Source: Bacteroidaceae bacterium (GTDB taxonomy: Bacteria; Bacteroidota; Bacteroidia; Bacteroidales; Bacteroidaceae). From it: a stretch of 64,000 nucleotides of DNA. Of this stretch, positions 18,468 through 27,642 are shown piece by piece. The notes under the pieces were generated by a model that saw only the letters and a program-made list of their open reading frames with translations, was not told the DNA's origin and ran no database searches. The DNA lies in assembly GCA_017427185.1 (NCBI GenBank), contig JAFRTJ010000030.1, positions 1-64,000 on the forward strand. The letters are read 5' to 3'. The position numbers were made by a program, and so were the translations under genes. How positions within the stretch are numbered: position 1 is the first letter of the stretch; each line of letters starts with the position of its first letter.

Positions 18468-19225
18468 TACATGTTCATACCACCATCTACTTGGATTACC
18501 TGACCACTCACGTATGAACTTAGGTCGCTGGCCAGATATAAAGCCGTGTTGGCGATGTCCTCTACTTGTCCTCCTCGACGCAGAGGAATCTTCTTTATCC
18601 ATTCCTGGCGAATCTCATCAGATAAGGCAGCTGTCATTGCTGTGTCGATGAAGCCAGGGGCAATTGCATTTGCGCGTATGCCCTTGGGACCCATTTCTTG
18701 ACCAATGCTCTTTGCCAAAGCGATCAAGCCAGCTTTAGAAGCGGCATAGTTTGCCTGACCTGCATTTCCGTGAACTCCTACCACACTTGCCATGTTTATG
18801 ATACTACCACTTCGTTGGCGCATCATGATAGGTATGCATGCGTGGATGAAATTAAAGGCACTCTTCAGATTCACATTGATTACTGCATCCCATTGAGCTT
18901 CGGTCATTCGCAGCATTAGACCATCTTTGGTAATGCCTGCGTTGTTCACCAGAATGTCGATGGAACCAAAATCTTCCTTTATTTTCTTTACCACTTCTTC
19001 TGTCTCAGTATAGTCGGCAGCGTTGCCAGCATATGCCCTGCATTTCACGCCTACAGCTTCTATCTCCTTGCGAGTGACCTCTAAGCCTGCAGCCATATCG
19101 TCATTCAAAACCAAGTCGGTGAAAGCAATGTTGGCTCCTTCAGAGGCAAATTTTAATGCGATAGCTTTACCTATTCCGCGTGCCGCTCCAGTGATTAATG
19201 CGGTCTTTCCGTCTAATAATCCCAT
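18467..19225 (-). CDS. fabG: 3-oxoacyl-[acyl-carrier-protein] reductase
   Basis: 252 residues, a classical short-chain dehydrogenase. The NAD(P)-binding glycine motif TGAARGIG is at 12-19 and NNAG at 94-97. The catalytic set is Asn119, Ser147, Tyr160 and Lys164 (YAASK). The C-terminal SYVSGQVIQVDGGMNM is the FabG ending. It reduces beta-ketoacyl-ACP in fatty-acid elongation. It follows tetR by 58 bp and overlaps rluA by one base. The linkage with a TetR regulator suggests lipid-responsive control but is not proof. Confidence 0.95.
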   Translation of the reverse strand: MGLLDGKTALITGAARGIGKAIALKFASEGANIAFTDLVLNDDMAAGLEVTRKEIEAVGVKCRAYAGNAADYTETEEVVKKIKEDFGSIDILVNNAGITKDGLMLRMTEAQWDAVINVNLKSAFNFIHACIPIMMRQRSGSIINMASVVGVHGNAGQANYAASKAGLIALAKSIGQEMGPKGIRANAIAPGFIDTAMTAALSDEIRQEWIKKIPLRRGGQVEDIANTALYLASDLSSYVSGQVIQVDGGMNM

Positions 19226-19283
19226 AATGTTTGTTGATATTTATGTTTGATTTGATTTGTTCTGAATTGTAGTCTTGGGAAGG

Positions 19284-19877
19284 TCAGAATTTAAAGTCCT
19301 CCCTCTTTAATGCCTTATGTATCAGTTTCTGCACGATGGCTCGACTCATTCCACTGGGAAGTCCTGTACTCAGACGTCCATAAATGTATGGAATCTCCAG
19401 TCCCTTGGTGCAATAGTGGATGATATCTGCCGTCAGGGGGATGCTGTCTATGTCGAATTTGCCAAGTCTGATTCCTTCAGTCAATATTTTGGTTAGGAAT
19501 TCCTTCTCCTTTTTGTCGAAATTCTTGCGTGCCTTGGAAACCAGAAAGATGTTGCGGAAGAACTCTGCTCTCAAGTTTCCGTTACGCTGTACGGCTTCTT
19601 TTATCAGATTCAGGTGTGTGTAGATAAGTTCTACCAGTTTGTCTTCAGGTTCCATGTTCTTTTTGAAGACTTCGTTCATCTGTTCTGACAAGCGTTCCAA
19701 CTCTTCCTCGATGACAGCAAAGTAGATGTCTTCCTTGCTTTTGAAATAAGTATAGAGCGTACGGCGTCCTTTTCCAGAGGCCACTGCGATGTCGTTCATC
19801 GTGGTGTTCTCCAATCCATTCTTGGCAAAGATATGTCTTGCAACTTCCAGCAGTTTGTTTCTTGTCTTGTTTACCAT
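19284..19877 (-). CDS. TetR/AcrR-family transcriptional regulator
   Basis: 197 residues from the ATG at 19877. The longer frame from 19916 runs through the promoter boxes and is rejected. The N-terminal helix-turn-helix is typical: KLLEVARHIFAKNGLENTT, then DIAVASGKGRRTLYTYFKSK. The C-terminal ligand-binding domain is helical and charged. It lies directly upstream of fabG on the same strand, so it may regulate fatty-acid synthesis and its own promoter. The ligand is unknown. Confidence 0.9.
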   Translation of the reverse strand: MVNKTRNKLLEVARHIFAKNGLENTTMNDIAVASGKGRRTLYTYFKSKEDIYFAVIEEELERLSEQMNEVFKKNMEPEDKLVELIYTHLNLIKEAVQRNGNLRAEFFRNIFLVSKARKNFDKKEKEFLTKILTEGIRLGKFDIDSIPLTADIIHYCTKGLEIPYIYGRLSTGLPSGMSRAIVQKLIHKALKREDFKF

Positions 19878-19885
19878 AGGTGATG

Positions 19886-19917
19886 CAAAATTACACATTC
19901 TTTCTATTATGTGCAAA
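19886..19917 (-). promoter_or_regulatory. Promoter of tetR(-fabG-rluA) cluster
   Basis: On the minus strand, TTTG (19914-19917) and TAATTTTG (19886-19893) are spaced 20 bases apart, a full Bacteroidota promoter. The -7 box ends only 8 bases before the tetR ATG, so the leader would be extremely short or absent. Confidence 0.65.
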
Positions 19918-19994
19918 TATTACCTCATTAAAAGCACAAAATACTTAAACTTGAGCAAAAAGATACCCATAGAGGAGAATTATTTTGATAAACA

Positions 19995-20026
19995 TTTGGA
20001 TATTTCAATAAATCGGCGTACCTTTG
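19995..20026 (+). promoter_or_regulatory. Promoter of initiator tRNA gene
   Basis: TTTG (19995-19998) and TACCTTTG (20019-20026), 20 bases apart, lie 18 bases before the tRNA 5' end. It is one of the best consensus matches in the window. Confidence 0.75.
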
Positions 20027-20044
20027 CATCCACAAAAATAATAT

Positions 20045-20117
20045 CGCGGGGTGGAGCAGTTGGTAGCTCGCCAGGCTCATAACCTGGAGGTCGCATGTTC
20101 GAGTCCTGCCCCCGCAA
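20045..20117 (+). tRNA. tRNA-fMet (initiator), anticodon CAT
   Basis: 73 bases fold into a cloverleaf. The acceptor arm CGCGGGG pairs with CCCCGC and leaves C1 opposite A72, the hallmark of bacterial initiator tRNA. The anticodon loop is CTCATAA between CCAGG and CCTGG. The T-loop TTCGAGT lies between GCATG and CCTGC, so one T-stem position is U opposite C, a mismatch. The discriminator is A and the 3' CCA is not encoded. A promoter lies upstream and an intrinsic terminator 5 bases downstream, so it is a single-gene unit. Confidence 0.95.
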
Positions 20118-20121
20118 CATC

Positions 20122-20157
20122 GAAAGCAAGTTCTCGGAAACTTGCTTTCTTCTTTTT
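20122..20157 (+). terminator. Intrinsic terminator of tRNA-fMet
   Basis: An 11-bp perfect stem (GAAAGCAAGTT with AACTTGCTTTC), a 6-base loop and the T-rich tail TTCTTTTT. Confidence 0.85.
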
Positions 20158-20201
20158 GATGAGCTTCCCTATGTCTTTTGTATTACATTTATTATAGTGT
20201 C

Positions 20202-20235
20202 AAAAAAAGGAGCACGCGCACGCGTACTCCTTTTT
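20202..20235 (-). terminator. Intrinsic terminator of the 1,612-residue protein gene
   Basis: Bases 20204-20218 pair with 20221-20235 with one G-U wobble in the minus-strand RNA. A run of seven T follows on the minus strand. It begins 21 bases past the stop codon. Confidence 0.8.
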
Positions 20236-20255
20236 CTAATATATGATTCTGTGAA

Positions 20256-23200
20256 TTACTTCACCAGAACCTTGCGACCATTAACGATGTTGATACCCTT
20301 CTGAATCTTCTGCAGCTTCTGGCCCATCAGGTTGTAGATGGTCTCTTTGCCGTTGAAGATGTCAGGATTGATCTCGTTGATGCCATCAACGATAGGCTCG
20401 TCCTTACCATAGTACTTCAGACGGAAGTTGTCAACAACTACCCAATCCTCGTTGGCGTCATTTACCTTCTTGATACCTAAAGTTACCTTGCCCTGGTTCT
20501 CCTCGGTGATTTGGAACTTCATGGTATTCCAGAAGAGGCCGTTCTCGAAGTAATCGCTGCAAGCTTGCCATGGGTTGTTGGGAGCAAACAGAGTTCCTGA
20601 TGCATCGGCTTCACCGCAACCAGGAGCCTTGTTGATGCCTTCGTCTACGAGTTGAATAGCCCTCATTTCATCACCTACATACATGTAAGCATTGTAAGTA
20701 CCAGTCTCACCATTCTGGACTTTAGGAGCATAAATTGCCCAGCTGCCCTCACGATAGAAGCCTTGTACGCTGAATGTGTACCATCCTGGTTTCAGAACTT
20801 CATCTTCAATTGTTTGAGTGAGGTCGAAGCCGGTTGTGTTCCAAGCCTCGAATGCGAAGTCGCCGTAGTTGCCTCCACGTCCCCAAACGCCTGGGTTGTT
20901 TTCATTGTTAGGATCTGACTTGCATTTTCCCTTCTTGTTCCATGCATCCAGTGTCAAGCGCTGGTCGAAGCCTGGATTGACAATCAGGTAAGTAGCATCA
21001 GCAGGTTTCTCGCCGCTGGCATTAGCCATGAAGCCATCCATCTCTTCCTTAGAGATCAGCATCCATTGGTTGGATTCGCTTGCTGGATTAGTCATATCGA
21101 CTGCACATACGTTATAGGTTAAAGGATAACCGCCATCGTTGCCATCGCGGAAACCAAGCAAGAACTTAGAGCCATCCTCACGCTCACGACCCAGCTGAGC
21201 CAGATTGTAAACGTTTTCCTTGCCATCCACAGGAACGAACTCCCATGGTTCATCGGATGCAGTATCCAACCAGCCTGACCAGTGAATGAAGTCAGCAACA
21301 CCGATTTCGCCATTGGGACGGAAAGTCTCAATCTTGAAACCGCCTCTGATGAAGTTGCCGTAGCTATCCTCGTCTACCAGTTTGAAGGCGTTTGAGGTAT
21401 AGCCAACACAGTCGTAAGCACCCCACTGGTCACCACCAGTCAGGAATGCCTTCTCGCCTACGTTGTAGAAGAAGTATTCGCCACCAGCCTCAGGCTTAGA
21501 GCCTACGAAGGTTTCGGTGCGACGCTCCATAGCGTTGCGTCTGCGAGCCAGGCGCAGGTCATTCAGCAGAGAATAGGTCTCTGTCGAATTGGTTACTTGG
21601 TCATACTTGCTTTCAGCGTTAGCCAAAGAAGCAGTCAGGTAACCCTTGTCTTCAGTCTTGCAGATATCGATGGTCTTCTTCAACAGAGCCAGACCTTCTT
21701 CACTTGCCAGAATGGTGGTGATATTCTCTTTCAGATCTCTTGCATAACCCTTCAGCTCGAATGCATCCTTGGTGCTTGCCAGCTTAGCTTGTGCCTCAGC
21801 TACCAAGGTGTTCAATCTGTTGCTCATAATCTCGTTCAGAGAGGTAGCTGTGCCAGCCAGAGCGATTGCATCCTCGATCTCTTGTCTGATCTTGTCATAG
21901 TTTACGCCACGACCGCCAGTGGGTTCATCCTGACCATAGTAGGTCAGACGGAAGTTGTCAGCTGTTACCCAGTTGCCATACTTGTTGGCGTCGTTTCTTA
22001 CACCAATTTTGATGTAACCTCTGTTTTCTTCTGTTACTTGGAACTTGATGGTGTTCCAGTAAAGACCGTTCTCGAAGTAGAAGTCACATGTGTTGGACAG
22101 GTTATCGCTTGCCCAAACCTGACCTGTACCATCCAGACGACCGAGGCCAGGAACCTTGTTCATACCGTCGCCGAAGTCGCACAGAGGTGTGGAAACTTCA
22201 TATTCTTCACCACCATATACATAAAGGTATGCATCTCTACGTGGAGTCTCACCAGCGAGCCACATGGCTACATGGTCGTCATAGGTACCATCACGATAGT
22301 ATCCCTGAACGTCCAGAGTGTACCATCCGGGCTGAATGATATCGTCGTAGATTTCCTGCTGCAATTCAGCAGTATTGGTGTTCCAAGCCTCGAAAGAGAA
22401 ATCATTGTGATCGCCGCCACGATCCCATACGCCTAAGCCTACACCTTCAGCTGGAACTGAAGACCAAGTCCATGCATCGATAGTCAGTCGCTGGTCGAAA
22501 CCTGGGTTCGTGATTACGTAGGTCAAGTCGACTGGGTTCTCACCACTGGCACCTTCAATCAGGGCATCGCGCTCCTCGCGAGTCACGAATCTCCACTGGT
22601 TGGAAGGATTATCCTCACCTCTTCTGTCGGTATCGCAAGCGTTGTAATTGCCCTCGCGGAAACCAAGCAGTCTCTTGGCACCATCAGGATGCGTATCACC
22701 CAGACGGGCAATGTTGTAAACACCCTCCTGACCTTCTACTGGAATGATTTCCCAAGCATCGTCTGTGGGGCAATCCAGCCATCCGTTCCATCCCAGGAAG
22801 TCAGCCTCGCCAATTCCACCGTTGGGACGGAAGCTTTCAATCTTGAAACCACCGTCGATGGTGCTGCCATCAAAGCGAGTGGGAACCAGTTGGAACTCGT
22901 TGGTGGTGTAGCCAACTGCGTCGTGGGCACCCCAAGCCTCAGCACCTACCAAGAATGCCTTCTCACCTACGTTGTAGATGTAGTACATGCCGTTCTCCAC
23001 GGGTTGTGTACCCTTGAAGTTTTCTGTACGGCGCTCCATGTTGTTGCGTTTGCGAGCCAGACGCAGGTCGTTCAGCATTGAGTTGATTTGATCTCTGTTG
23101 GTAGCCTGGTCGAAATCATTCTTTACGCGGTTCAGCGTCTCAGCCAGATAGCCGTTCTCCTTGTCTTGAGAGATAACGTCGATGTTCCATTGCAGCATCT

Positions 23201-25094
23201 TCACGTCGCCAGCACTACCCATGATGCCTGGAATCTCAGCAGTCAACTGCTTGGCAAGTTCCTGAAGTTCAGCAGCGTCCTTGTTGTTCTCTAACTGATA
23301 CTCAGCATTAGCCAGGATCTCAGCTATTCTGTTCTTCATACCTTGGGTCAGGGTCAGGTTCTCGTAACCTGCAGCCAGATCCATTGCTGTGCGAAGTTGT
23401 CTCTTGCAGTCGTTGTAGTCAACTTCCTCTACGTTGATACCGCAGTCATAGAAGTGACCACCAAAGTTGTTCTGGATATAGGTGGCGATGACGTTGGTAC
23501 CTACGCGTAGGTAAGCTGTGGGGATGTGTACCTGGATGGGGTTCTTGCCGCCAGTCCAGTCCTCAGCCTGTTGCAGCAAATGACCATTCACATAGGTCTT
23601 GTAGGTATCGTCGTGGCATACGTTTAGTGTATAAGCCAATCTGGGGTTAATCTCGTCGATTACCCATGTACGGCGAATCCAGTAGTTGGTGTTATTGCCC
23701 TCTCCACCATCGCCTTCATAGGTGGGATTGTACTTGTTTCCGTACCAGATGGATTGGATTTCGGGCATGTAACCTATGTTACCTGTAGGCATTGCCTGGT
23801 CTTCCCACATTGAGTCGTCGAAGTCAGGAGTTGCCCAAGAGAGAGTCTCATTGCGGCCTGTGATTGCAGGGTCGTGAATCTGATAGGGCGTACCTTCTTC
23901 GTTCAAAGCGGTTACGTAGAAGTCGTTATAGTATGCACTACCAATCCAGATTTCCTTGTTATCGGCGGTCACGTCAATCAGCGACATGCCGCTGATGCTG
24001 ACATCGGTGTCTGCTGTGCCACCACCAAAGTCAAAGACAATCTTCAGGTCCTTCACATATATGCCGGGAAACTCTGTCTCGAAGTTGTTCTCGCCACTTG
24101 CCTCGATGAAGGTGGTCTCCAGCATGGCTTCCACTTCGTCGTTCTCATTTTCAGTCAGTTTGATCAGCACGTTGTTGTAGTCAGCCGTACCTGTGAGAGT
24201 AACCTTGAAGGCATAGGTGTGACCTTCCTCTAGATTGATGGGAGTTTTGAAGGCAACTTGCTGCTGCCATTCCTCTGCACTTTGGCCTGCCAGATGGATG
24301 GTGTATTTGTCATCAGCACCTGCCTCATACAGCATTTCCCAGTCATGGAGGGGATCTTCGTAACCACCCCAAGAATTCCATAGTACCTTACCTGTCCAGG
24401 GAGTGATGTAACCCATGTCCAGACCTCCAACGGGCATCGTGTAGAGACCCACATCGGCCATTGCGCCACCCCAGTTCTGGTGAACGTGTACTGCCAACAG
24501 GTTTTCTTGTCCGTTCAGCAGGATCAAGTCCTTCTGCTCGTCGGTCAGTTTCACTACCTCGTTGTCGTTCCAACCGTCGGTTACCGACCAGATGAGTTCG
24601 CCGTTCAGGTAATACTCAGCGGGAGCGTCGTCGTGGCCGCAAGCCAGATAAACGTCACCAGCTAGCATCAGGTCTGTAGTAAAGGTGCGGCGGAAATAGA
24701 AGTCCGTCATGCCACCACCAGCGGTGTAGTCGTAATTGCGGCCTGTGCCGAAGGGAGCTTTCTGCTGAGCCCATTCTACATCCAGATAGGACCAGTCGTT
24801 GAAGCCCTTAGTGCTGGTGTCGTAGCCTACCTCATACCACATCTTGCCACTCTCGTCAGCTTCAGGAACTCCCCAAATGACGTTGTAGTTCTCGTTTTCG
24901 GTGTTGTCACCTTGTCCGTTGAAGTTGTAGGCGGTACCTGTTTGATAAGCATAGCACATAGCCGTCCACTCCTCGTCAGGGCTGTATTTCCATGAGGGCA
25001 CAACAGGGATGTTGGCGCCTACGGAAGTGATACCCTGTGCGTTTGCCGTCAGAGCGAGTAGCCCAACGGCCAATGAAAGTAAAGCTTTCTTCAT
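20256..25094 (-). CDS. Very large secreted protein with internal duplication and galactose-binding-like domains
   Basis: 1,612 residues with a signal peptide (1-19, ending LTANAQ). The N-terminal third holds two beta-sandwich regions resembling the sugar-binding part of glycosidases, each marked by a (F)RRTF/TWV strand and then ACGHDDAPAEYYLNG (about 150) or VCHDDTYKTYVNG (about 495). The rest contains a duplicated unit of about 450 residues (roughly 640-1100 and 1140-1560, offset about 503): a helical stretch ending LRLARxRNxMERRTE, a YNVGEKAFL domain, then NPGFDQRL followed by a jelly-roll ending DNFRL.YYG. The C-terminus (IYNLMGQKLQKIQKG ... VNGRKVLVK) is the tail seen on many Prevotella secreted proteins. 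No catalytic residues are recognised. Possibly a surface glycan-binding protein. Confidence 0.75.
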   Translation of the reverse strand: MKKALLSLAVGLLALTANAQGITSVGANIPVVPSWKYSPDEEWTAMCYAYQTGTAYNFNGQGDNTENENYNVIWGVPEADESGKMWYEVGYDTSTKGFNDWSYLDVEWAQQKAPFGTGRNYDYTAGGGMTDFYFRRTFTTDLMLAGDVYLACGHDDAPAEYYLNGELIWSVTDGWNDNEVVKLTDEQKDLILLNGQENLLAVHVHQNWGGAMADVGLYTMPVGGLDMGYITPWTGKVLWNSWGGYEDPLHDWEMLYEAGADDKYTIHLAGQSAEEWQQQVAFKTPINLEEGHTYAFKVTLTGTADYNNVLIKLTENENDEVEAMLETTFIEASGENNFETEFPGIYVKDLKIVFDFGGGTADTDVSISGMSLIDVTADNKEIWIGSAYYNDFYVTALNEEGTPYQIHDPAITGRNETLSWATPDFDDSMWEDQAMPTGNIGYMPEIQSIWYGNKYNPTYEGDGGEGNNTNYWIRRTWVIDEINPRLAYTLNVCHDDTYKTYVNGHLLQQAEDWTGGKNPIQVHIPTAYLRVGTNVIATYIQNNFGGHFYDCGINVEEVDYNDCKRQLRTAMDLAAGYENLTLTQGMKNRIAEILANAEYQLENNKDAAELQELAKQLTAEIPGIMGSAGDVKMLQWNIDVISQDKENGYLAETLNRVKNDFDQATNRDQINSMLNDLRLARKRNNMERRTENFKGTQPVENGMYYIYNVGEKAFLVGAEAWGAHDAVGYTTNEFQLVPTRFDGSTIDGGFKIESFRPNGGIGEADFLGWNGWLDCPTDDAWEIIPVEGQEGVYNIARLGDTHPDGAKRLLGFREGNYNACDTDRRGEDNPSNQWRFVTREERDALIEGASGENPVDLTYVITNPGFDQRLTIDAWTWSSVPAEGVGLGVWDRGGDHNDFSFEAWNTNTAELQQEIYDDIIQPGWYTLDVQGYYRDGTYDDHVAMWLAGETPRRDAYLYVYGGEEYEVSTPLCDFGDGMNKVPGLGRLDGTGQVWASDNLSNTCDFYFENGLYWNTIKFQVTEENRGYIKIGVRNDANKYGNWVTADNFRLTYYGQDEPTGGRGVNYDKIRQEIEDAIALAGTATSLNEIMSNRLNTLVAEAQAKLASTKDAFELKGYARDLKENITTILASEEGLALLKKTIDICKTEDKGYLTASLANAESKYDQVTNSTETYSLLNDLRLARRRNAMERRTETFVGSKPEAGGEYFFYNVGEKAFLTGGDQWGAYDCVGYTSNAFKLVDEDSYGNFIRGGFKIETFRPNGEIGVADFIHWSGWLDTASDEPWEFVPVDGKENVYNLAQLGREREDGSKFLLGFRDGNDGGYPLTYNVCAVDMTNPASESNQWMLISKEEMDGFMANASGEKPADATYLIVNPGFDQRLTLDAWNKKGKCKSDPNNENNPGVWGRGGNYGDFAFEAWNTTGFDLTQTIEDEVLKPGWYTFSVQGFYREGSWAIYAPKVQNGETGTYNAYMYVGDEMRAIQLVDEGINKAPGCGEADASGTLFAPNNPWQACSDYFENGLFWNTMKFQITEENQGKVTLGIKKVNDANEDWVVVDNFRLKYYGKDEPIVDGINEINPDIFNGKETIYNLMGQKLQKIQKGINIVNGRKVLVK

Positions 25095-25150
25095 AGAGTT
25101 AATTAAAAAGTTAATAAAAAATATATAAATCTCGTGTTGTTTCTTGTGTG

Positions 25151-25181
25151 TAAAGATACAATTGTTTTTTTGATTGACAAA
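25151..25181 (-). promoter_or_regulatory. Probable promoter of the 1,612-residue protein gene
   Basis: On the minus strand, TTTG (25178-25181) and TATCTTTA (25151-25158) are spaced 19 bases apart. The last base departs from TAnnTTTG. The AT-rich leader before the ATG at 25094 is about 50 bases. Confidence 0.5.
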
Positions 25182-25294
25182 GGCTTGCGATACTTGGAGG
25201 CCACTAAAAGATGAAGTTTAACATTTATTTTGCCCAACAGTACTCCTTAATGGTCAAATTCGCATTTATCTCTCCTTTTGGAGAGGTGTTCTTT

Positions 25295-26425
25295 TTATCC
25301 TCTCAGGACAAACTTCTGAGAGACGTTTTCCGAATCGCCTGCGTAGAAATCAACTTCTATTTTCTTCTTACTTACCGTCATTTTGTATGATCCTGCGGCA
25401 GGCGAATAGGAGTAGGTCTTCAACCCTTGACGGTACTCGTCGAAAAGGGGTGTCTCGTCCTTGATGGGCGATCCGTCGTCGTTCTTCATCGCTTTGCGCC
25501 TCTCGCCATATTGTTCAGCTCCCTGGGATTCTATCTCGTACTTGCCCAGCTTCTCGTTTGCCCAAACGCTGTTCATCGTCATTTGCGTGATGTGCCCTCC
25601 GTCGCCGTACCAGTCGTAGAATTCCGTTCTGTGTGTATGACCGCACAAGCAGATGGCATTCCGCTTGGCAAAGAGTTCGCGGAAGTGCCTGCGCTTCTGG
25701 GTTTCAGCATCGCTTCCTCCTCCGTGGTAGAACCATCGGCAACTGCTGCCGTCGTAGGGGAAGATGGGGCCATGAACCACGATGAACGTGTGGCGTGCCC
25801 CTTGGGTGTCGGCCAACAGACGCTCCACCTCGCTATCGTCTGGATGATTGAAGTCTACCACGATGTAGGCATCCTCGCCGATATGGAATGCGAAAGTCGT
25901 CTTCTCGATTCTTTGTCCCAGTTCCTCAGACATTCGCTGAGGCATGTAGCGATGATACACCTCCTTGGCATCCGTACCTCGTATGTCGTGGTTGCCCACT
26001 ACGGTTACGAAAGGCAATCCGCCCAATTGGGTCTTGAAGCTGTCCATCACGTCGCTCAGCATCCGCTGGTGAACTTCGCCGCTGCCGCAGTCGCCCTGAA
26101 TCAGGTCGCCCATTTGCATGACCATCTTCGTGTCGCTGGAGATGAGCCGTTGCGCTCTTTTCATCAATCGTGGGCATCGCTCGCGCCACATCTCGCCGTT
26201 GCGTGCGAACTCGGCTCGCTGTACTCGATTGAGCCATTCCACCTTCTCGTTGTAGTTCGAATGGTACACGCTGGCGGGCTCCGTGTCGAAATGTGTGTCG
26301 CCCAAGAGCACGATGCTGTATTTCTTGTCTGTTCTCGTCCTTGCCTGCAGGGGATTCCAGGCTCCGCTCATTGCCAATCCCATCAGGCCAGTACCTGTCA
26401 GGTTGATGAATTGCCGTCTGTCCAT
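25295..26425 (-). CDS. Tat-type secreted metallophosphoesterase
   Basis: 376 residues. The N-terminus MDRRQFINLTGTGLMGL is a twin-arginine-type signal, implying export of a folded, metal-loaded enzyme. Calcineurin-like metal-binding motifs appear in order: LLGDTHFD, MGDLIQGD, VVGNHDIRG, a late single His (VVHGP) and CLCGHTHRTEF. The substrate is unknown; family members cleave phosphomonoesters, phosphodiesters or nucleotides. It is divergent from a second metallophosphoesterase gene (26536), to which it is only distantly similar. Confidence 0.88.
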   Translation of the reverse strand: MDRRQFINLTGTGLMGLAMSGAWNPLQARTRTDKKYSIVLLGDTHFDTEPASVYHSNYNEKVEWLNRVQRAEFARNGEMWRERCPRLMKRAQRLISSDTKMVMQMGDLIQGDCGSGEVHQRMLSDVMDSFKTQLGGLPFVTVVGNHDIRGTDAKEVYHRYMPQRMSEELGQRIEKTTFAFHIGEDAYIVVDFNHPDDSEVERLLADTQGARHTFIVVHGPIFPYDGSSCRWFYHGGGSDAETQKRRHFRELFAKRNAICLCGHTHRTEFYDWYGDGGHITQMTMNSVWANEKLGKYEIESQGAEQYGERRKAMKNDDGSPIKDETPLFDEYRQGLKTYSYSPAAGSYKMTVSKKKIEVDFYAGDSENVSQKFVLRG

Positions 26426-26462
26426 AGTGCTTTTCTTTATCTTCTTTGGTCAAATTTTCCTG

Positions 26463-26500
26463 CAAAGTTAGTGTTTTCTTGGGCAAAGTCATTAACTTTG
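26463..26500. promoter_or_regulatory. Divergent -7 boxes between the two metallophosphoesterase genes
   Basis: TAACTTTG occurs on the minus strand at 26463-26470 (38 bases before the ATG at 26425) and identically on the plus strand at 26493-26500 (35 bases before the ATG at 26536). The two boxes form an inverted repeat. No clear -33 TTTG at the usual distance. Confidence 0.5.
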
Positions 26501-26535
26501 TGACGGAAATTTCAAAAAAACACTTTTTTACGACA

Positions 26536-27579
26536 ATGAAGAACCGTTCCGTCCGCTTTGGCCATCCATTCTGGAAAGACTCTTTGAGTCTCGCGTCCGC
26601 TTTTCTGCTTCTCTTCCTCGTGTCTTCTCCTCTTTGCGCTCAGGTCAGTCAACGTCTGCTTCGAGGCACTCCAGTCACCTACAATCAGGTGGGACCTCGC
26701 ATCCGTATCTTTTCAGAGGACATTCAGCAGACGGTCAAACTCTTTGTCATCTCTGACACCCATCTCTGGATGAGCGACAGCCGCGAGGACCCTTATCGCA
26801 AGTACAGCGAGCGCATGGCCAGCGCTTACCACAACAATCGCCATTTCCAGACGGGCGAGCCCACCACAAGCCAGGAATCCTTTCTCCGCACCCTCGATTT
26901 GGCAAAGCAGAGTGGGGCAGACGCAATCGTTCTCATGGGTGATATTGTCAGCTATCCGTCTGAGGCGGCCATTGAGTTTGTGGTCAACAGGTTGGATTCG
27001 TTGGGCATACCTTATTATTATACATTCGGAAACCATGATTGGCACTACGAGGGCATGGAAGGCACAGAGATAGATTTGCGTGCTGAGTGGGCGCAACGAC
27101 GTTTCCAGCCCCTCTTTCGAGGTTACAACCCTCTCATCTACAGCGTTGATGTCAAGGGGCTACGTCTCATCATGCTCGACACAGCCGTTTACGAGATTCT
27201 GCCTGAGCAGTTGAGCATCTTCCGCCAGGAGATGAAGACCACGAAGCCGACGCTTCTCATGTGCCACGTTCCCTTTTATGCCCCTGGTTTCCCTGCTTCT
27301 TATGGCGTAGGTCATCCTGATTGGAACGCATCGACAGACCGCAATTTTGAAGTTGAGCGCCGTCCGCGTTGGCCAGAGGCAGGGCACAAGCCTGAGACTT
27401 TCGCCATGTGGAAAGAGGTGTTGAAGGCACACAGGAAACACAAACTTTTGGCTTCCTTCGCAGGGCACGTCCACAGAATGTCCACCAGCGTTGTTGGGCC
27501 TTGGGTGCAGTTTACGACTGCCGCCAACCTGGCTGGCGGTTACTACGAGGTTACCGTTGAGCCTCTTCCCGGCAAGTGA
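26536..27579 (+). CDS. Secreted metallophosphoesterase
   Basis: 347 residues from the ATG at 26536; the frame is open for 30 codons upstream, but those contain the -7 box. The signal peptide, with a hydrophobic stretch SAFLLLFLVSSPLCAQ, ends near residue 36. Metal-binding motifs: VISDTHLWM, LMGDIVSYP, TFGNHDWHY, MCHVPF and FAGHVHRM. This is the calcineurin-like fold; the substrate is unknown. Downstream (27643-27762) lies the first of the 22-bp phased arrays. Confidence 0.87.
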   Translation: MKNRSVRFGHPFWKDSLSLASAFLLLFLVSSPLCAQVSQRLLRGTPVTYNQVGPRIRIFSEDIQQTVKLFVISDTHLWMSDSREDPYRKYSERMASAYHNNRHFQTGEPTTSQESFLRTLDLAKQSGADAIVLMGDIVSYPSEAAIEFVVNRLDSLGIPYYYTFGNHDWHYEGMEGTEIDLRAEWAQRRFQPLFRGYNPLIYSVDVKGLRLIMLDTAVYEILPEQLSIFRQEMKTTKPTLLMCHVPFYAPGFPASYGVGHPDWNASTDRNFEVERRPRWPEAGHKPETFAMWKEVLKAHRKHKLLASFAGHVHRMSTSVVGPWVQFTTAANLAGGYYEVTVEPLPGK

Positions 27580-27642
27580 CCCATCATATTATTGGATTTG
27601 TCTGAGGGCTCTGAGTATTCCGATTACTCAGATTACTCGGAA

